Notes: generated by a model from the sequence alone, not told the origin. Positions 35,491 to 45,186 are shown, numbered from the stretch's first letter. The stretch is DNA of 64,000 nt from Anaeromicropila herbilytica (GCF_016591975.1 NZ_AP024169.1:3697001-3761000); one strand, 5' to 3'. Translations and numbers: made by a program.

Positions 35491-36444
35491 TCAATCCTCA
35501 ATCGGAATATACAGATACAAATAAGAATCATATTCATTCGGTCTGAAACTATTATCATAGAACTCAAAATCATAATCCCCTTTTATCTTAAGACCAGTCT
35601 TTGGTAGATACATAGAATAGATTTTACCAATTGTATTCGGCACATTTTCGATGACTGATTGAATGGGAAATACTGCATACTTTGATTTTTGAATCTTTAT
35701 AATCTTTCGCTTCATAAGAAACTCTGTCTTATTATCTACTTTTCCATCTTGCTCTAGACTTGTTTGCTGGCAGTTTATGATACTTCTTAAACTCTTCTCA
35801 TCACATTGCAACAATTCTACTCCTGCCAGATACCGAAAGCTCCAATCATCTTTTGCATGTTCCTCCTCTGTATAATCCATATAACGTTCTAATCCATAAC
35901 ATGAATCTTTATTTATCATGCTCCCAATATCATCTATATACCTATCAAGTTCATTCCACAACTTTGGTATCTCCCCATGTCTATTCTGTCCTTGGTATTC
36001 TATTCCCACAAGATAGAAGCTATCTTTTTCCACAATTATAGGTTCGATATAATCTGAATTAGTTTTCGCATCCAATAATTCTTCTGATAATATTAATTGA
36101 CCCAGATTATCATAGCATAACTTATGTTCGCGATAATAACGAGGTGTTACATCATATACTTCCTTAAATGCCCTAGTAAATGCTTCTTGCGAATTATACC
36201 CATAGGATATTGCTATATCAAGGATTCTCATATTGGAATTCGTGAGTAACCTAGTTGCTTCTGTCATTCTTCTCTTACGTATATAATCATTTATGGTATA
36301 TCCTGAGATAGCTTTAAATATCCTTGCAAAATGGTATTTTGAGAAGCCTGTACACGAAATGATATCTGTCAGATTCAGATCGTTCATTAAGTTATTCTCA
36401 ATATACTGGATTGCTTTAAATATATTATCATAATAGTAATTCAC
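35491..36444 (-). CDS. AraC-family regulator with GyrI-like domain
   Basis: 317 residues with a GTG start and a weak ribosome binding site. Helix-turn-helix pair in residues 1-105 (CTGFSKYHFARIFKAISGYT; ISYGYNSQEAFTRAFKEVYD), then a GyrI-like domain (VEKDSFYLVGIEYQGQNRHG to the C-terminus). It is on the chromosomal side of rlmH and is a paralogue of the cassette regulator at 21598-22452. The next gene upstream is again a C45 acyltransferase, as in cassette 6, so the pairing seems functional. Confidence 0.87.
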   Translation of the reverse strand: MNYYYDNIFKAIQYIENNLMNDLNLTDIISCTGFSKYHFARIFKAISGYTINDYIRKRRMTEATRLLTNSNMRILDIAISYGYNSQEAFTRAFKEVYDVTPRYYREHKLCYDNLGQLILSEELLDAKTNSDYIEPIIVEKDSFYLVGIEYQGQNRHGEIPKLWNELDRYIDDIGSMINKDSCYGLERYMDYTEEEHAKDDWSFRYLAGVELLQCDEKSLRSIINCQQTSLEQDGKVDNKTEFLMKRKIIKIQKSKYAVFPIQSVIENVPNTIGKIYSMYLPKTGLKIKGDYDFEFYDNSFRPNEYDSYLYLYIPIED

Positions 36445-36944
36445 AGTATCACATCCATTTTCTTATATTTAGTCATTGGTAAGAAGGAAATATTCACACC
36501 AAAATATTAGCTGTTATGAAAAGCAATACAACTATTATATTTTAAACTATATTAGCTTTCAATAATTAGTTATTATATAGACTCTATCTTTATCTATATT
36601 ACGGTAAAATACCGATTTTCAGTGAGTTCATTTTATTTTTTGTATTTAATTTCATATTTCATATGATATTCCACATTTTATCTCATAGTTCATTTATTCA
36701 TAATTCATAGTTTATGTCTAGTATTTATTAATAGTGTATATAACAAAGTATTCCTATCAACAATTTCACTCATCTCCTTATATAAAATAAAAGCGTCGAA
36801 ACTTCTATGGATTGCTCTCTATCTTCTAGACAATGAGCTATTCATGGTAATGTTCCGACACTCTATTTATTCTTTCAATTCTTCATTTATGTTTCTTTAA
36901 GCGTATGTAACAAGGCTTTGAATAATCAGGGTGCAATCTGACTC
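36445..36944. other. Intergenic between AraC and C45 genes
   Basis: 500 AT-rich bases. A stem, GCGTCGAAAC (36793-36802) with GTTCCGACAC (36853-36862), followed on the minus strand by TTTTATTTTA, is the probable terminator of the C45 gene. No gene was found. Confidence 0.5.
36787..36864 (-). terminator. Probable terminator of the C45 gene
   Basis: Imperfect stem (8 of 10 outer pairs) with a T-rich tail in the leftward direction, 81 bp past the stop codon of the acyltransferase gene. Confidence 0.5.
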
Positions 36945-38093
36945 TTAGACTCTCTGCCACATAATGTTATCCGCTTTCTCTAATGGCAAGATTCCTAGAT
37001 ACTCTCTCACACCTGGCTCAGTGTTCAGGTCAAACGTATACCACTTATTCACGACTGATGATCCAAAACAGATATCTATCGTAAGATTAGTAATGTCAAA
37101 TAACATGGACCATAGAGTTCCTAACCACTCCTCATAATAATGACAAGCTAAACCTTCTGGGGTATGCTTAGTAAGAATGTTCATGAAATCATCTCTATCT
37201 AATATATCTTTTTCTTCTAATCCTCTTATCATAGCTTGATACCGATATACCGAATGATTCATTTTATTCTTCACACAGTCTTCCATTCCAGGAAGAGTAT
37301 AATGATTAGTGGAACATACATAAGTATCTCGAACACTCTCTTGCACATCAACACTATGCGTTTCACCCTCCTTGATAGCTCGAAAAGTCTTAGTCGAATT
37401 ACATATCTCAGCAAGTACTGCATGATTATTCTTATCCGCGATAATTAGATTACAATAAGAAGATATCGGAAGCTCCTTTATTAGTCCTACCGCTTCTTCG
37501 ACTGTCTTACATTGATCTAATAAGATACGAATAACCATCCAGAACCTTAGACCCTCTTCCTCCGATTGTTCCATAGGTACTGCATTAGACATCGTAACAC
37601 ACAGTCCATGCTCATTCATTCCGTCAAATCTTCCAAGTAGAAGAAGTGAGAAGCCTATGTGGGCATATACCCCCTCTGCTTTTGTCGTTATCAACCTAAA
37701 GTCATCCTCATCATTCCATTCATAACTTCTTCCGACATACATATGCCCATCCGCCACTCTATCCGGATGAACTGTAAAATGGCTACAGTTTCCTGTACTA
37801 ACATAGGAAAAACCGTAGTATAAGATTTGTTTTGCACTCACTCCAAGACTCTCTGCGAAGCCTTGAATTTCTTCATTAATGTAAGGACAATATTTCGAAA
37901 AGATGTCCATCGCTTTTTGTAAACTTGCATCAGTTACAGGCCGAAACCAATCATTCCCTTCAAGAAAGAATTGAACTTCTTCTGGATGATATTTCTTTAA
38001 AAATTCACCCTCCATCTTTCCAATCTCATATGATGTGCCACTTAACGTTAGATGTCTATATATAACTTCTTTTACTTCTTTCTTAGCCTTCAT
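36945..38093 (-). CDS. C45-type autoproteolytic acyltransferase/amidohydrolase
   Basis: 382 residues, a paralogue of the cassette 6 enzyme. Probable nucleophile Cys103 in STGNCSHFTVH, then YVGRSYEWNDEDD, LLLGRFDGMNEHGLCVTMSN and YVCSTNHYTLPGM, all aligned with the other copy. No signal peptide. It would hydrolyse or transfer an acyl-amide group; the substrate is unknown. GGAGGAAGATTGTT precedes the ATG. The two copies flank rlmH about 16 kb apart, each beside a GyrI-type AraC gene. Confidence 0.82.
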   Translation of the reverse strand: MKAKKEVKEVIYRHLTLSGTSYEIGKMEGEFLKKYHPEEVQFFLEGNDWFRPVTDASLQKAMDIFSKYCPYINEEIQGFAESLGVSAKQILYYGFSYVSTGNCSHFTVHPDRVADGHMYVGRSYEWNDEDDFRLITTKAEGVYAHIGFSLLLLGRFDGMNEHGLCVTMSNAVPMEQSEEEGLRFWMVIRILLDQCKTVEEAVGLIKELPISSYCNLIIADKNNHAVLAEICNSTKTFRAIKEGETHSVDVQESVRDTYVCSTNHYTLPGMEDCVKNKMNHSVYRYQAMIRGLEEKDILDRDDFMNILTKHTPEGLACHYYEEWLGTLWSMLFDITNLTIDICFGSSVVNKWYTFDLNTEPGVREYLGILPLEKADNIMWQRV

Positions 38094-38476
38094 AACAATC
38101 TTCCTCCATAGATATTAAAATTTATTAAATCTATATTTATTTGATAATACATAATTGAATTCGTATATGGTTTTGCGCAATTCCTATGTTCTAATTATAC
38201 GTATTATTGTATATTTAAATTTGATTCAGATTGCTAAGTTCACTAGAAATATTCCTTAAATCATAATCTAAGATTTAAAATGAAATAAAGTTTAAATGAT
38301 ATAAAGTCGCAAAAAAATAAGAGATAACTAAGAAATTCTAAATTTCCTTTAGAATCTCTTAGTTATCTCTTATTCATCCCTCTTAATCCATCATTATCCC
38401 TTATTTTACCCTTATCAAGAACTTGAATGCCAACACAAAGTACTATATTAATTACAGTTCATAACTCCACTATCTA
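38094..38476. other. Intergenic with strong terminator
   Basis: It contains the splB terminator (38312-38372) and the promoter side of the C45 gene. Nothing else was recognised. Confidence 0.5.
38312..38372 (-). terminator. Terminator downstream of splB
   Basis: GAGATAACTAAGAAATTCTA (38321-38340) pairs with TAGAATCTCTTAGTTATCTC (38350-38369) with one mismatch, and on the minus strand a TTTTTTT run follows. Confidence 0.85.
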
Positions 38477-39472
38477 TCACGACACATATAATATCTTCTT
38501 CTCCCCGAACCTCTTTCCAATCTCCTCTCGAATAAATACTTCTCCCTCGGCGCGAAGGTCTTGCCTATAACAGTATTTTCCCATTCCTCTACCTGTCATA
38601 AGTTCCTTATCATATAATTCAACGGCCTCTGGAAATGCTTCGTTATTAATTTTACGGTGTACAAAGCTGTAGGTCATAAAGATTACTTCAATGAACATCT
38701 GCTCCTTCATCTTCTCAGATAGCTCAGCTTCTAAGATGTCTAATAATTCCACATATAACGCTTTCCAGCCTTCCACCATAATAACTGGGGCAATTAGTAA
38801 TCCGACTTTATATCCTGCTTCGCACATCTTATTCACGCCTTGAATCCGGTTCTTAAGGGAAGCTGTCCCAATCTCAATCTCCTTAATAATCTGGGTAGGA
38901 TTCACACTCATTCGAAAGATAACTTTTCCTTTATGATCTAGTCCTAAGAGTGGATCAACCATATCGAATTTGGTTGGGAACGTAATCTTACCTTTCGGAT
39001 TCTTTGCAAACTGTTCAATTGTCCAGACAAGATTATTTGTAATCGAATTTTCAAGAACAAGATCACTATTGCTCCCAATCTCGTAGGTTAATTCTTCTTT
39101 ACTTTTATTAGCATGCTTCATTAATCGCTCTAACATCTGTTCTCGATTAACAAATAGCCTCAGATAAGAGCATTTATTATAATTACATACGAGGTAACAG
39201 TATAGACACGCAGCTGAACATCCTGACGATGTATATGGAACTAGATAATCGGACACCTTCTGATTCGTAACATACTTATGTGTCTTTCTGGTACCAATGA
39301 TAATATAGCGTTTCATCTTTGCAAATTCGCTATTTTCATTGTTCCGCAACTCTGGAATATTATTGTGATTATCAATTGGAATCCACTCAATTTGTTTATA
39401 TTTTTCTTCTAATTGCTTTCCTAATTCATACTGCAATGCACTTGGTTCGTAATAGATTTTGCTTGGTATCAT
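38477..39472 (-). CDS. splB: Spore photoproduct lyase family radical SAM enzyme
   Basis: 331 residues. The radical-SAM cluster motif is SGCSAACLYCYL (CxxxCxxC), preceded by YLVPYTSSG and followed by the extra cysteines VCNYNKCSYLRLFVN, all typical of SplB. SplB repairs 5-thyminyl-5,6-dihydrothymine in germinating spores using S-adenosylmethionine. Near the C-terminus GKYCYRQDL carries a conserved Cys-Tyr pair that could serve in radical transfer. The start at 39472 is behind GGAAGTG. Its presence indicates a spore former. Confidence 0.88.
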   Translation of the reverse strand: MIPSKIYYEPSALQYELGKQLEEKYKQIEWIPIDNHNNIPELRNNENSEFAKMKRYIIIGTRKTHKYVTNQKVSDYLVPYTSSGCSAACLYCYLVCNYNKCSYLRLFVNREQMLERLMKHANKSKEELTYEIGSNSDLVLENSITNNLVWTIEQFAKNPKGKITFPTKFDMVDPLLGLDHKGKVIFRMSVNPTQIIKEIEIGTASLKNRIQGVNKMCEAGYKVGLLIAPVIMVEGWKALYVELLDILEAELSEKMKEQMFIEVIFMTYSFVHRKINNEAFPEAVELYDKELMTGRGMGKYCYRQDLRAEGEVFIREEIGKRFGEKKILYVS

Positions 39473-39546
39473 TATGGCACTTCCTTTGTGATAATATAAG
39501 AACATGAACAAGCTATTAACCTAGCAACTCATTATATGCCATTCCA

Positions 39547-39969
39547 TTATTTCTGAAAAACACGAAAGATAGAATCCATAATAAAGATAGCAATAGCAAT
39601 GACACCCGCTATCTGCAAGGTCTGCGCCAAATAATAACTTGATCTGCCTGTCTCATTTATAATGATATTATAAACCGTACGATACACAGATATACCAGGT
39701 ACAAGAGGAATGATTCCTGGAATTAAGAATACCGTAACAGGTGCTTTTCTAATTCTTGCAAAACTATGTGATAATAACGCAACCATGATACTTGAGATAA
39801 AATAGCATAATACAACACCATAGCCTATATTTTGAAATAATAAATAGATGAACCAGCCGAATCCACCAACTGCTCCAGTATTTACAATAAATTTCTTTGG
39901 AACCCCGATTACAATTGAAAATGCAATGGTCGCAACGAATGCACCAAGAACCTGAGTTAACATTGTCAT
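39547..39969 (-). CDS. ThrE-type threonine/serine exporter, small subunit
   Basis: 140 residues with four or five hydrophobic segments. GVPKKFIVNTGAVGGFGWFI and TVFLIPGIIPLVPGISVYRT are the signatures of the YjjB/DUF3815 half of split ThrE exporters. It overlaps the upstream larger subunit gene by 4 bp. Together they would export threonine and serine or, in some bacteria, dicarboxylates. Confidence 0.87.
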   Translation of the reverse strand: MTMLTQVLGAFVATIAFSIVIGVPKKFIVNTGAVGGFGWFIYLLFQNIGYGVVLCYFISSIMVALLSHSFARIRKAPVTVFLIPGIIPLVPGISVYRTVYNIIINETGRSSYYLAQTLQIAGVIAIAIFIMDSIFRVFQK

Positions 39970-40736
39970 AACATACCTCCAAGGTAATATCCTAATGATA
40001 GACCAGCACCAATTCCAGCTGCTATGGAAGCTGCCGATACGAATGCTTCTAATGCCTTTGCACTACCAGACATATAATCACCTTGTAAGGTATCCCTGAT
40101 TGCATTGGTAATCGCAACTCCTGGTACCATAGGCATGATGGAACCAGTAATAATGATTTCTCGGTTAACTCCATGATGCAGACAACTAAGTAATATTACT
40201 GTATTAATTGCAATCAAAAAAGAGCTAAGCATATTTGTAATAAAACCATGAAGCCTCAGCTTTCTCTCTAGAATCATGCATCCCACCATAAGAATTCCAT
40301 TTAAAAAGGCTAAGCTAGCATCTATTAGTGTACCAGCTAATAAAACAGTAAAGAACACTGCTGTAAAAACAGTACAAGCATATACTAACCACAGTGGATA
40401 CGGTTTCTTATCTTTGAGCTCTTTGAGTAACGGATATGCTTCTTCAATCGTAATTCGTTCTGAACATAGCTTTCTTGAGATTTCATTTGCCTCATATATA
40501 TTCGTTAGATTCGTGCTCCTTGTCGTTACCCTTTGCACCAAACTAATTGCATCTATGGTAGGATCATCTAACGTTACAATAATTCCAGTTGATGTAACGA
40601 AAGCTTCACTTTTCTGTAACTTGGATGTTCTTAATATTCTTATAATGGTATCTTCTACGCGGTAAGTCTCTGCTCCACTGCGTAGCATAATCTCTCCTGC
40701 TAGAATAGCAGTATCTACTAGGAGTTTATAATTCAT
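39966..40736 (-). CDS. ThrE-type threonine/serine exporter, large subunit
   Basis: 256 residues of the YjjP/DUF1212 family. The soluble N-terminal part has LAGEIMLRSGAETYRVEDTI and VTSTGIIVTLDDP, then four to five membrane spans (120-145, 168-190 and 225-250 among them) with GSIMPMVPGVAITNAIRDTL. The partner subunit follows immediately with an overlapping start. GGTGGATAC precedes the ATG. The substrate is assigned by family only. Confidence 0.88.
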   Translation of the reverse strand: MNYKLLVDTAILAGEIMLRSGAETYRVEDTIIRILRTSKLQKSEAFVTSTGIIVTLDDPTIDAISLVQRVTTRSTNLTNIYEANEISRKLCSERITIEEAYPLLKELKDKKPYPLWLVYACTVFTAVFFTVLLAGTLIDASLAFLNGILMVGCMILERKLRLHGFITNMLSSFLIAINTVILLSCLHHGVNREIIITGSIMPMVPGVAITNAIRDTLQGDYMSGSAKALEAFVSAASIAAGIGAGLSLGYYLGGML

Positions 40737-41379
40737 GTATCCACCTTCTCTCTATATTAAGAACTAAATTCATTCGGATATTCTTAATCTATTCTATGAT
40801 TTATTATCAACTTCAAACTTGTATTTTTATTAAATAAGCCATAATGTTTTCTATCTGTTTTTATTAATGTTTTAGATTTATCTTTATCAATATTTCCACT
40901 CTATCTTAATCTAGGAAATATTACCTATTTATGCTGTTTTATGCAAATTTGACATAATTATAACATAATTCGAGCCTATTATAAATACAGGAGTGAATAT
41001 ATTCACTTTCTCCCCTCACAATATAATATAAACTTCCTTAATCTCACTGTATACCTCCCAATTATTCATATAGTGAACGATTAAGGCAGTTTATATTTTT
41101 CCAGATTTATCATAGACTATATATCAAAGTTATTGTATTTAGATTACATAAACTAATGAGCAAATGAGCATTTTAAATATTTCACAACATGTTCACAGAA
41201 TCATCACATCTATTAATTATACTTGATAATAGATAGTGAATAAAAACACTTTCTACTCCCACCCTATTATACGCGTAGTAATCTTAATGATTACTGACAA
41301 TCATTTCAACTGATTGTCAAAAGGAGCTGCTACTTAATGTTTTAATTAAAAACATTGGTAACAGCTCCTTTTGGTAAGC
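40737..41379. other. Intergenic, 643 bp, between exporter and MazF genes
   Basis: It contains two hairpins near the MazF end: GACAATCA (41296-41303) with TGATTGTC (41311-41318), and the terminator at 41319-41372. The AT-rich remainder shows no gene. Confidence 0.55.
41319..41372 (-). terminator. Terminator of the MazF-like gene
   Basis: AAAGGAGCTGCTAC pairs with GTAACAGCTCCTTT with one mismatch. It stands 8 bp after the stop codon on the minus strand. Confidence 0.7.
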
Positions 41380-41736
41380 TTATGTATCCAAAGACAAACT
41401 AATAAGGAGGGCCTTATCGATTTTCTTCAAAAAATCTGGATCTAAGTGACAGACTTTTTCCTTAAGCCTAGTTTTATCAATGGTTCTTACTTGTTCTAAT
41501 AATATTACTGAATCTTTAATGATTCCATACTTATCTGCATCTATCTCAACATGCGTAGGCAATTTTGCTTTATTCATTTTTGATGTAATTGCTGCGCATA
41601 TGACTGTTGGGCTATGTTTGTTACCAGTATCATTCTGAACGATAAGTACTGGTCGAACACCACCTTGCTCCGACCCAATTACAGGTCGTAAGTCTGCATA
41701 ATATATATCTCCTCTTTTAATTACCACTTTATTCAC
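41380..41736 (-). CDS. MazF/PemK-family endoribonuclease (NdoA-like)
   Basis: 118 residues, GTG start. The MazF fold is clear: RGDIYYADLRPVIGSEQGG, RPVLIVQNDTGN, TVICAAITSKMNKAKLPTHV and DSVILLEQVRTIDKTRL. Enzymes of this kind cut mRNA at short sequences such as UACAU. It lies 190 bp downstream of alr, the usual clostridial and Bacillus order, but no MazE-like antitoxin gene was found between alr and this gene. The antitoxin may be elsewhere or absent. Confidence 0.9.
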   Translation of the reverse strand: MNKVVIKRGDIYYADLRPVIGSEQGGVRPVLIVQNDTGNKHSPTVICAAITSKMNKAKLPTHVEIDADKYGIIKDSVILLEQVRTIDKTRLKEKVCHLDPDFLKKIDKALLISLSLDT

Positions 41737-41926
41737 ACTCCATATGATAGCTTTAAATATAGTATTGCCATTTTCTTCGTGTGTATTCCATAAAGTGCTT
41801 TCTTTTTATTATTTTATTTAATTGCAACTATTCAGTCATATAGCTGGCTGAATAGCTACTTTCTTTTTACTTTATGGCTCGAGTGTCAAAAGTCCTTTTT
41901 TAAGATACCTTTCACACTCGAACCAT

Positions 41927-43096
41927 CTAGGATCGCTCAAAATAATCTCTTGTGTCGATTACTTCTCCATTTTTATAGTATACCCTTGGTATTCTCTTTC
42001 CAATATTACATACAAATTCATAATTAAAGGAATAAGATAATCCTGCTAATTCCTCAACCGATATGAACTCATTTTGGTCACGACCTACTAAAGTAACTTC
42101 ATCCCCTTCTTTAGCCTCTGGGATATCTGTTATATCAACCATAAATTGGTCCATGCATACTCTTCCAATAATAGGTGCAGATTTACCATGAATTAATACT
42201 CTTCCTTTGGAGGATAGTCCTCTTGGATAACCATCTCCATATCCAACAGGTATTGTTGCGATCTTTGTAGTCTTTGTTGTTACGTAAGTACTATTATAAC
42301 CAACACCTACGCCTTCTGGAACTTCTTTTATAAATACAATATTTGATTTTAACTCTAGAGCTGGTACTAGTGGAAGTTTACTCTTGTCTACCTCATCGGA
42401 AGGATACATTCCATATGTAGATATTCCACTTCGAACCATGTCTAAGTTTGCTTCTGGCATATCAATAATTCCAGCACTATTTGATACATGCTTCATTGGA
42501 ATATGAAGTCCTTTTTGTTCTAATTCCTTCACGAATTGATTAAATCTTTGAAGTTGTCTATTTGCTGATGCTTTATCTTTCTCATCTGCACATGCAAAGT
42601 GAGTAAAGATTCCTGTAATCTTTATATTAGGTAACTTAGCAATATCTAAAATGGTCTCAATGCTTTCTTCTGATACTGAGAACCCTATTCTACTCATTCC
42701 AGTATCTAATTTGATATGAATATTTGCTTCCATACCTAGTTCCACTGCTGCATCAGATATCTCCTTTGCCATATCATACTTAAATACTGCTTGCGTAATA
42801 TCATATTTTACTAGATCACGATACATAGGACTTGGTGTATAACCTAAGATAAGAATTGGTTTCTTAATTCCAGCTTCACGAATCTCAATACCTTCTTCTA
42901 ATATAGCGATTCCGTATGCATCGATTCCGATACCATCAAGTGCTCTTACCACTGGTATGACACCGTGCCCGTATGCGTCTGCCTTCACAATCGCCATTAA
43001 TTTCGTATTCTCATGAATAATTTTTCTTGTTTCCATCATATTTTTGCAAATAGCATCTAGATTAATATTTGCTTTTACCCTATAGTATTCTTTCAT
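41927..43096 (-). CDS. alr: Alanine racemase
   Basis: 389 residues, a PLP-dependent enzyme making D-alanine for peptidoglycan. The PLP lysine lies in MAIVKADAYGHGVIPV (Lys38). DTGMSRIGFSV, VSNSAGIIDMPEANLDMVRS and GVGYNSTYVTT (catalytic Tyr region) are all present. GGAGCTAAGTT precedes the ATG. It is 51 bp downstream of nnr on the same strand and probably in one operon with acpS and nnr, as in Bacillus. A hairpin, TCGAGTGT with ACACTCGA (41880-41921), follows its stop. Confidence 0.95.
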   Translation of the reverse strand: MKEYYRVKANINLDAICKNMMETRKIIHENTKLMAIVKADAYGHGVIPVVRALDGIGIDAYGIAILEEGIEIREAGIKKPILILGYTPSPMYRDLVKYDITQAVFKYDMAKEISDAAVELGMEANIHIKLDTGMSRIGFSVSEESIETILDIAKLPNIKITGIFTHFACADEKDKASANRQLQRFNQFVKELEQKGLHIPMKHVSNSAGIIDMPEANLDMVRSGISTYGMYPSDEVDKSKLPLVPALELKSNIVFIKEVPEGVGVGYNSTYVTTKTTKIATIPVGYGDGYPRGLSSKGRVLIHGKSAPIIGRVCMDQFMVDITDIPEAKEGDEVTLVGRDQNEFISVEELAGLSYSFNYEFVCNIGKRIPRVYYKNGEVIDTRDYFERS

Positions 43097-43147
43097 AACT
43101 TAGCTCCAATCTGTGTGTCATAACACACGTATTTCAATATATTTGAT

Positions 43148-44695
43148 TCACACTTTGAACAAGTGTGGTAGTCCATCAAGGATATCACTAGCCATTAAGG
43201 AATATGTGCTTTTCTCTTTCACCTTCTCATCTGCTGCCATACCATGCATAAATACTCCTAATGCAGCTGCTTCATAGTTTTCTAAACCACCAGCAATTAA
43301 ACCAGCAATGATACCAGTAAGGACATCGCCAGAGCCTCCTGTTGACATTCCATTATTTCCAGACACATTAATATAAGTCTTTTCTTTATTTACTACCAGT
43401 GTCCTTGCATCTTTTAAGACTACAATACAATCACTTACTTGCTTTTCTTTGGTAGTACTATCATAATACCATTCTCTTACTTGATCCATATCCACATGCA
43501 GTAGCCTTGACATTTCCTTCATATGAGGTGTTATGATAAAATTCTCTGGTAATTGTATCTGATATAACTCATTTCCATTCACTTGCTCACTTTTAACATA
43601 TTCGCTCATACTTGACAGTAGATTCAATGCATCAGCATCTAGAATTGTTGGAACTTTAGAATCCCTAATAATTTTCTCCACTATAATCTTAGAACTCTCA
43701 GACATTCCAATTCCTGGCCCAATTACTATTACACTGGCCCATTCCATGGCGTTTTCTATCGTGTTCAGAACCATAGATTTCTTGGAAGCACTGAGTAAGT
43801 CTTCTGTATTGTATGTGGTTAATAGTGCTTCTGGGAGCAAAGTCTGAATAATCGTACGATTTTCCTCTACCGTCAATACTTTCACTAATCCAGCTCCAGT
43901 TATATAGGCTGCTTTAGCCGATAAAAAACAAGCTCCAGACATATTCTTTGAGCCTGCAATCACTAATACCTTACCAAAACTTCCCTTGTTCGAATCTGAT
44001 TTTCTCTTCGGTAAATAAGTTCTGATATCTTCTTTTTCATAATGAAACGTATGGGGCCTAATATCGTCAAGTGCTTTCGTAGCAAAACCAATATCAGCGA
44101 CCTTAACTTCACCTGCATATTCACATCCTGGATATAACATTAGTCCTATTTTGGAATAGCCAAATGTTATCGTATAATCAGCCTTTACTGCAATATTACG
44201 TACTTTCCCAGTATCTCCATCAATTCCAGATGGGATATCCACAGCAAATACTGTGTTCCTAGCTTCATTGATATCTCGGATGGCTTTCTCGTAATGACCT
44301 GTAACATCTCTGGTAAGCCCAATACCAAAGATAGCATCCACTACTATATTATATTCAGAAACGTTTATAATGTTATCAATGGGAACTCCTAAATTATGAG
44401 CTATTCTTAATTGTAACTTCGTCTCTTCGGTTGCATTTTCTTCTTTTCCTAAGATATGAATACGAACATCATACTCTTTATCATAAAGAAGCCTTGCAAT
44501 TGCAATACCATCTCCACCGTTATTGCCAATTCCTGCAACTATTAAGATCTTATCTGACTTCTTAACTCTACTGGTAATCTCTTCGCATACTGAGAGTGCT
44601 GCCTTCTCCATTAAGACCATCGAAGGGATTCCTATGTCTGTTATTGTTATGTAGTCAAGTTTTTTCATCTCTTGATTATTAAGAATATACCTCAT
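43148..44695 (-). CDS. nnr: Bifunctional NAD(P)HX epimerase / ADP-dependent dehydratase
   Basis: 515 residues. The N-terminal epimerase (YjeF_N) has VAGIGNNGGDGIAIARLLYD and VDAIFGIGLTRDV. The C-terminal dehydratase (ribokinase-like YjeF_C) has VLVIAGSKNMSGACFLSAKA, VIGPGIGMS, FIITPHMKEMSRLL and GMSTGGSGDVLTGIIAGLIA. It repairs hydrated NADH and NADPH. The start at 44695 is chosen because the GGGAGC of a small hairpin repeat stands just before it. It is downstream of acpS and upstream of alr. Confidence 0.94.
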   Translation of the reverse strand: MRYILNNQEMKKLDYITITDIGIPSMVLMEKAALSVCEEITSRVKKSDKILIVAGIGNNGGDGIAIARLLYDKEYDVRIHILGKEENATEETKLQLRIAHNLGVPIDNIINVSEYNIVVDAIFGIGLTRDVTGHYEKAIRDINEARNTVFAVDIPSGIDGDTGKVRNIAVKADYTITFGYSKIGLMLYPGCEYAGEVKVADIGFATKALDDIRPHTFHYEKEDIRTYLPKRKSDSNKGSFGKVLVIAGSKNMSGACFLSAKAAYITGAGLVKVLTVEENRTIIQTLLPEALLTTYNTEDLLSASKKSMVLNTIENAMEWASVIVIGPGIGMSESSKIIVEKIIRDSKVPTILDADALNLLSSMSEYVKSEQVNGNELYQIQLPENFIITPHMKEMSRLLHVDMDQVREWYYDSTTKEKQVSDCIVVLKDARTLVVNKEKTYINVSGNNGMSTGGSGDVLTGIIAGLIAGGLENYEAAALGVFMHGMAADEKVKEKSTYSLMASDILDGLPHLFKV

Positions 44696-44698
44696 AAA

Positions 44699-44724
44699 GC
44701 TCCCATCCGTCGCCTTGGCGACAT
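44699..44724 (-). repeat. Hairpin repeat with built-in ribosome binding site, copy 1
   Basis: On the minus strand: ATGTCGCCAAGGCGACGGAT followed by GGGAGC. GTCGCC and GGCGAC form a tight hairpin. The GGGAGC serves as the ribosome binding site of nnr. Confidence 0.75.
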
Positions 44725-44759
44725 GCAAATCAGGGATGTGAAATGTTTTTCTTCACATT

Positions 44760-44785
44760 GCTCCCATCCGTCGCCTTGGCGACAT
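44760..44785 (-). repeat. Hairpin repeat, copy 2
   Basis: A 26-base repeat identical to copy 1, 61 bp upstream in the nnr leader. Here GGGAGC precedes AATGTGAAG, an ATG directly followed by a stop. Confidence 0.75.
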
Positions 44786-44814
44786 ACAAATAATCTATTA
44801 TTCTATGAAGTCTT

Positions 44815-45186
44815 CTATCTAACGTCCACGCTTTCACCAACTGCAAATGCTTGCGCATATTTCTGAGTGTTGGTGATTGTTACATGTATTGTTCCTATTT
44901 TTAATTGCTTTGCTAAATCTAATGCTTTCCCATACAGTTTCACATATGGCTTACCAGATTCTTCTCGCAATACTTCTATATCAATTGGTGAAAAATTATG
45001 AAATCCAGTACCAAAGATTTTGGACACAGCTTCCTTTACAGCAAAATTATCTGCTGCTTTTCTTTTATCATGTTCAATAAGCTTAATTTCATCCATAGTA
45101 AAGTACTTTTCCAAAAAATGCCTATTCTCACAAGCTTTTATCACTCGGCTTATCTCCACCAGATCGGTTCCAATTCCTATAATCAT
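44815..45186 (-). CDS. acpS: Holo-[acyl-carrier-protein] synthase
   Basis: 123 residues. IGIGTDLVEISRV at the start, then DNFAVKEAVSKIFGTGF (metal and CoA binding) and VTITNTQKYAQAFAVGE. Transfers 4'-phosphopantetheine from CoA to acyl carrier protein. The start at 45186 has GGGAGCTACA upstream; the longer frame adds only four residues. It is the first identified gene of the acpS-nnr-alr cluster and follows the coiled-coil gene by 25 bp. Confidence 0.95.
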   Translation of the reverse strand: MIIGIGTDLVEISRVIKACENRHFLEKYFTMDEIKLIEHDKRKAADNFAVKEAVSKIFGTGFHNFSPIDIEVLREESGKPYVKLYGKALDLAKQLKIGTIHVTITNTQKYAQAFAVGESVDVR

